Positions 13,328-15,746 of a DNA stretch of 15,746 bases are shown piece after piece (position 1 is the first letter of the stretch; each line of letters starts with the position of its first letter). The position numbers were made by a program, and so were the translations under genes. Source of the stretch: Opitutia bacterium. GTDB lineage: Bacteria > Verrucomicrobiota > Verrucomicrobiia > Opitutales > UBA953. The notes beneath the pieces are model-generated. The model ran no database searches and was not told the origin of the DNA. It was given only the letters and a program-made list of their open reading frames with translations. Location: the NCBI GenBank assembly GCA_021204635.1, contig JAJPZB010000178.1, forward strand, positions 1-15,746. Reading direction: 5' to 3'.

Positions 13328-15434
13328 CTATGAGCCCGAAACCGTGGTGGCATAGACGCCACCAATAGACGCGCGAGACAAATCCGCTCGACAGGGCAAT
13401 TCCCAGGTAACGCGCCATGTATGTGGCGTAGTCTTCCTCGGAAGCGCGCGGCGGTTTGATTATTTCCGGTGAGACAGGGCGAGTCTCCCAGGAACCACGA
13501 GTAACAGAAGGCGAATCGACAGGCGAATATTCCGCTGCGCCGAGCAAGGGCCAATTAACCTCCGATATTATGATTTTCTCGCTACGGGCTCCCGCCAATT
13601 TCGCGAAAACTGAAAGTAGCGCGATTTTGCGAAAAGTATCAAATTTGCCTTGAAAATTTTCGGGCGACCCGCGTCGATCTACGTAAAGGAGGTGCGAAAT
13701 TGCATCAAATCTAAAATCCTTCGGGGTAACGCCGAGCACGGTAGGGAGCGAGTGCATGTCAAAGTCTACACATGCGGGACCCGTAATTCTCACACGCGGG
13801 AAACGGCGTTTGCTCTCAATCACCGGCGCGAGCAATGCCCTATATTCCTGCGGCGACCAAATCCCCCACTTCGTCCTGTTCACCGCGTGACCAACCTCCA
13901 CGAAATCTGCAAAATCACCTGCTTGCGCAAAAACCAACGCGACCATTTTCGCCCACGACGCCGGTTCGAGAATCGCCCGCCTGCTCTGCGTCAGTGCGAA
14001 AGCAACCTTGTGACCAACTTCGTGGAGTTCGCGAGCGCGATCGAGCGTCCATTGCCAAAGTCGTGGTTTGTGGTGGTAAATTCCAAGCAGTATTGGCAAA
14101 CGCAAATCGGCATTCTCTGGAAGACTGTTGCTCTGTAATTCGCGCAAAAATTTCAACTGCATTTCCCATGTTTCGGGATTTGGGTCGAGCGACATTCCCA
14201 CTCCATTCCGGTAATCTGGGATGCATTTTTTTGGCAACACAGTCATCAATTTTTTGTATTCCTGCCACGCCGGAATGCCAAATTTCACAAGCCCCGCAAC
14301 AATCGCAGACGCCACATTTAAAGTCGGGCGAAACTTTCTGCGGTCTCGGCTCATGTATGCATGGCATGGTTGCGCAGATTTTTCGTCCCACAACCACAAA
14401 TCACGACCACTCGGAACCGGGATAGACCTTCCTCTTTTCGCCGCGACTTTGGCGGATTTTCGCTCCGCCCTGCGGATCTTGTACTCGCGAATCGGATGCC
14501 GCAACGGTCTCAACGCAGAATGCCAAGCAAACGCCCGTCGCTCTGCATTTCCCGCCTCTACAAACGACTTCGGAGGGTTGTATCCGAGATAATACATTGA
14601 ATAAAAAATTCGGCGCAAATCTGACGGCAGATCGATTCTCGCCATATCACGCCCACGCTCGGCGTCCGAAATTTCTTTGCTAAAACGAACCCTGTCAAGA
14701 TCAATGAACACCACTTTAAATCCACTCCCACCACGCACAAGAGATATATTCTGATTCCCCAAATCGCGGTGAACAACCCCGCAGTCATGAAACGCGCGGC
14801 ACGCCTTTGCAACGCTCTGCATAAGCGGAATCAGCACGCCAAAATTCGGATCATCCCGGTAAATGCGAAATAGTTCGTCGCGAAAATTCGTCATATCCGC
14901 AACAAACTCCGTGACGAGGAAACTTTCCACGAGTTGCTTCCCCTGCCAGCGTTCGGCAACAGCGATCGGCGCCGGCGTCCCTATGCCATGCCTTGTCAAA
15001 ACCTGCGCAGCGCGAAATGCCCGCTCCGCCTTTGACCCGATGTGAATCGCCGAACGGCTTTGGAAAAATCCCTGCCGTGCGTATCGCTTGACAACAACTA
15101 CGCGCTCACGCTTTCCATCAAAAAAATTATCTTTTGAGACGCGCTCACGACCACACTGCAAAATCTCACGAGGCGCCTTGCCAATGAGCGCCACAACATC
15201 TTCCGCCGAGCACTTTATTCCGTCGGCAAGCTTCACTCGCCACTCTCCCACTCCACGCCACGCTTCCTTCGGGAACACCGCCGCGTCGCCGGAGACGTCG
15301 GACTTTTCCTTTCCTCGCAAAAACTGCATGAAATTTCTGGTGCGCAACCCCAAATTCAAAAACGCCATCGCAAAACGCTGGCGTCGTTTTGCATTTTCGG
15401 GAATGGCAACGCCGCAACTTGCATCAAGCATCAT
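13239..15434 (-). CDS. Fusion of a WaaP/Kdo-kinase-like domain and a glycoside-hydrolase-like TIM barrel
   Basis: 731 residues. The N-terminal half (about 60-260) has the protein-kinase fold of lipopolysaccharide kinases: VVVVKRY (Lys116), VVHRDLGNQNI (catalytic Asp224, Asn229) and VVFIDLDRVRF (metal Asp245). A basic linker follows (about 310-380). The C-terminal part (about 420-710) looks like a clan-A glycoside hydrolase: ILLGIYHHKPRLWQW, FVEVGHAVNRTKWG, FDAISHLLYVDRRG, IIISEVNWPL (Glu625, candidate nucleophile), VYWWRLCHHGFGLID and the family-like end RPAFFTLQK. At the place where such enzymes carry Asn-Glu (acid/base) the sequence reads His-Ala. The likely role is modification of LPS core or another surface glycan at the cytoplasmic face; this is inference. 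The ATG at 15434 is chosen because GGAGGA lies four bases upstream; a TTG at 15494 is possible. It is monocistronic, with less G+C than its neighbours. Confidence 0.78.
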   Translation of the reverse strand: MMLDASCGVAIPENAKRRQRFAMAFLNLGLRTRNFMQFLRGKEKSDVSGDAAVFPKEAWRGVGEWRVKLADGIKCSAEDVVALIGKAPREILQCGRERVSKDNFFDGKRERVVVVKRYARQGFFQSRSAIHIGSKAERAFRAAQVLTRHGIGTPAPIAVAERWQGKQLVESFLVTEFVADMTNFRDELFRIYRDDPNFGVLIPLMQSVAKACRAFHDCGVVHRDLGNQNISLVRGGSGFKVVFIDLDRVRFSKEISDAERGRDMARIDLPSDLRRIFYSMYYLGYNPPKSFVEAGNAERRAFAWHSALRPLRHPIREYKIRRAERKSAKVAAKRGRSIPVPSGRDLWLWDEKSAQPCHAYMSRDRRKFRPTLNVASAIVAGLVKFGIPAWQEYKKLMTVLPKKCIPDYRNGVGMSLDPNPETWEMQLKFLRELQSNSLPENADLRLPILLGIYHHKPRLWQWTLDRARELHEVGHKVAFALTQSRRAILEPASWAKMVALVFAQAGDFADFVEVGHAVNRTKWGIWSPQEYRALLAPVIESKRRFPRVRITGPACVDFDMHSLPTVLGVTPKDFRFDAISHLLYVDRRGSPENFQGKFDTFRKIALLSVFAKLAGARSEKIIISEVNWPLLGAAEYSPVDSPSVTRGSWETRPVSPEIIKPPRASEEDYATYMARYLGIALSSGFVSRVYWWRLCHHGFGLIDDFTRKNPRPRPAFFTLQKMPLQNYDALT

Positions 15435-15746
15435 CCAATCCTCCGCCCGCTCTCGCGCGGTACACCGCTTGCCGGCGAGATCGATTGCAACCAAATCGCG
15501 TTGCTGCGCGGACGCAATTCTCCTGCGAACCGTATATCAAAAAGTTCAAAGCGTTCTATCCATGATGTACTCTGTAAGTTTCGCAATTTTGGAATGTATT
15601 GCTTTCCTTTCAGGCAAATTTTTTCACAAATTTTTCGTTTATGGGGGGGGGGGTAATTATTCCATTCATTTTATTCAAATTATGTTATTGGTTGTTTTGG
15701 GCGTTTTTGTGTAAGAAATAAAAACGTATTCCCTTCATAGCGGTGT
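15435..15746. other. A+T-rich upstream region with an 11-G tract
   Basis: About 310 bases without a convincing gene. It contains the GGAGGA ribosome-binding site of the minus-strand kinase gene, an uninterrupted run of 11 G (15643-15653), and a small A+T-rich inverted repeat, CGTTTTT (15702-15708) with AAAAACG (15720-15726). A 50-residue hydrophobic plus-strand frame (15562-15714, MMYSVSFAILEC...) passes through the G run but has no ribosome-binding site. No clear sigma-70 promoter for the kinase gene was found. Confidence 0.5.

Noticed and set aside
15562..15714. 50-residue hydrophobic plus-strand ORF
   Set aside because: No ribosome-binding site, passes through an 11-G run, and A+T-rich DNA gives such frames by chance.

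Overview
The window comes from a Gram-negative bacterium of moderately high G+C. It encodes a tripartite envelope efflux pump with lipoprotein components, a diderm-type outer-membrane factor, IspE, long-form HisG, MurI and RsmE. Protein character and weak Shine-Dalgarno use would suit the Verrucomicrobiota or a nearby PVC lineage, but this is a low-confidence inference, not a database result.

Layout: (1) 1-2092, minus strand: ispE (isoprenoid precursors) and hisG (histidine), separated by an intrinsic terminator after hisG. (2) 2289-3059, plus strand: a hypothetical lipoprotein with a CxxC motif and a very acidic tail, ending in a strong terminator. (3) 3216-9997, plus strand: a self-contained RND multidrug-efflux operon: TetR-type repressor, membrane-fusion lipoprotein, AcrB-like pump, outer-membrane factor. 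A perfect 7+2+7 palindrome overlaps the predicted -10 box in front of the repressor, so autoregulation of the whole operon is likely. (4) 10451-12858, plus strand: murI, a DUF502 membrane protein and rsmE, the last two overlapping by 4 bases. (5) 13239-15434, minus strand: a 731-aa protein that joins a WaaP/Kdo-kinase-like domain to a TIM-barrel glycoside-hydrolase-like domain. It lies in visibly more A+T-rich DNA and has terminator-like hairpins downstream. (6) 15435-15746: A+T-rich DNA with an 11-G homopolymer and no convincing gene.

The most unusual signal is a dispersed family of short tandem repeats with 18-19 base units, G-rich strand consensus GGGTTGGTGGTGRNNNNN. It occurs at the left edge, inside ispE (six in-frame units encoding TTNPxx hexapeptides), in large clusters of both orientations between the efflux operon and murI, and across the 3' end of rsmE, where it adds a TTNPPQ tail. 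Opposed copies form long hairpins around stop codons and in the gap before murI. This looks like a mobile or expanding mini-repeat that invades both intergenic DNA and genes. No CRISPR array, tRNA, rRNA or transposase was seen.
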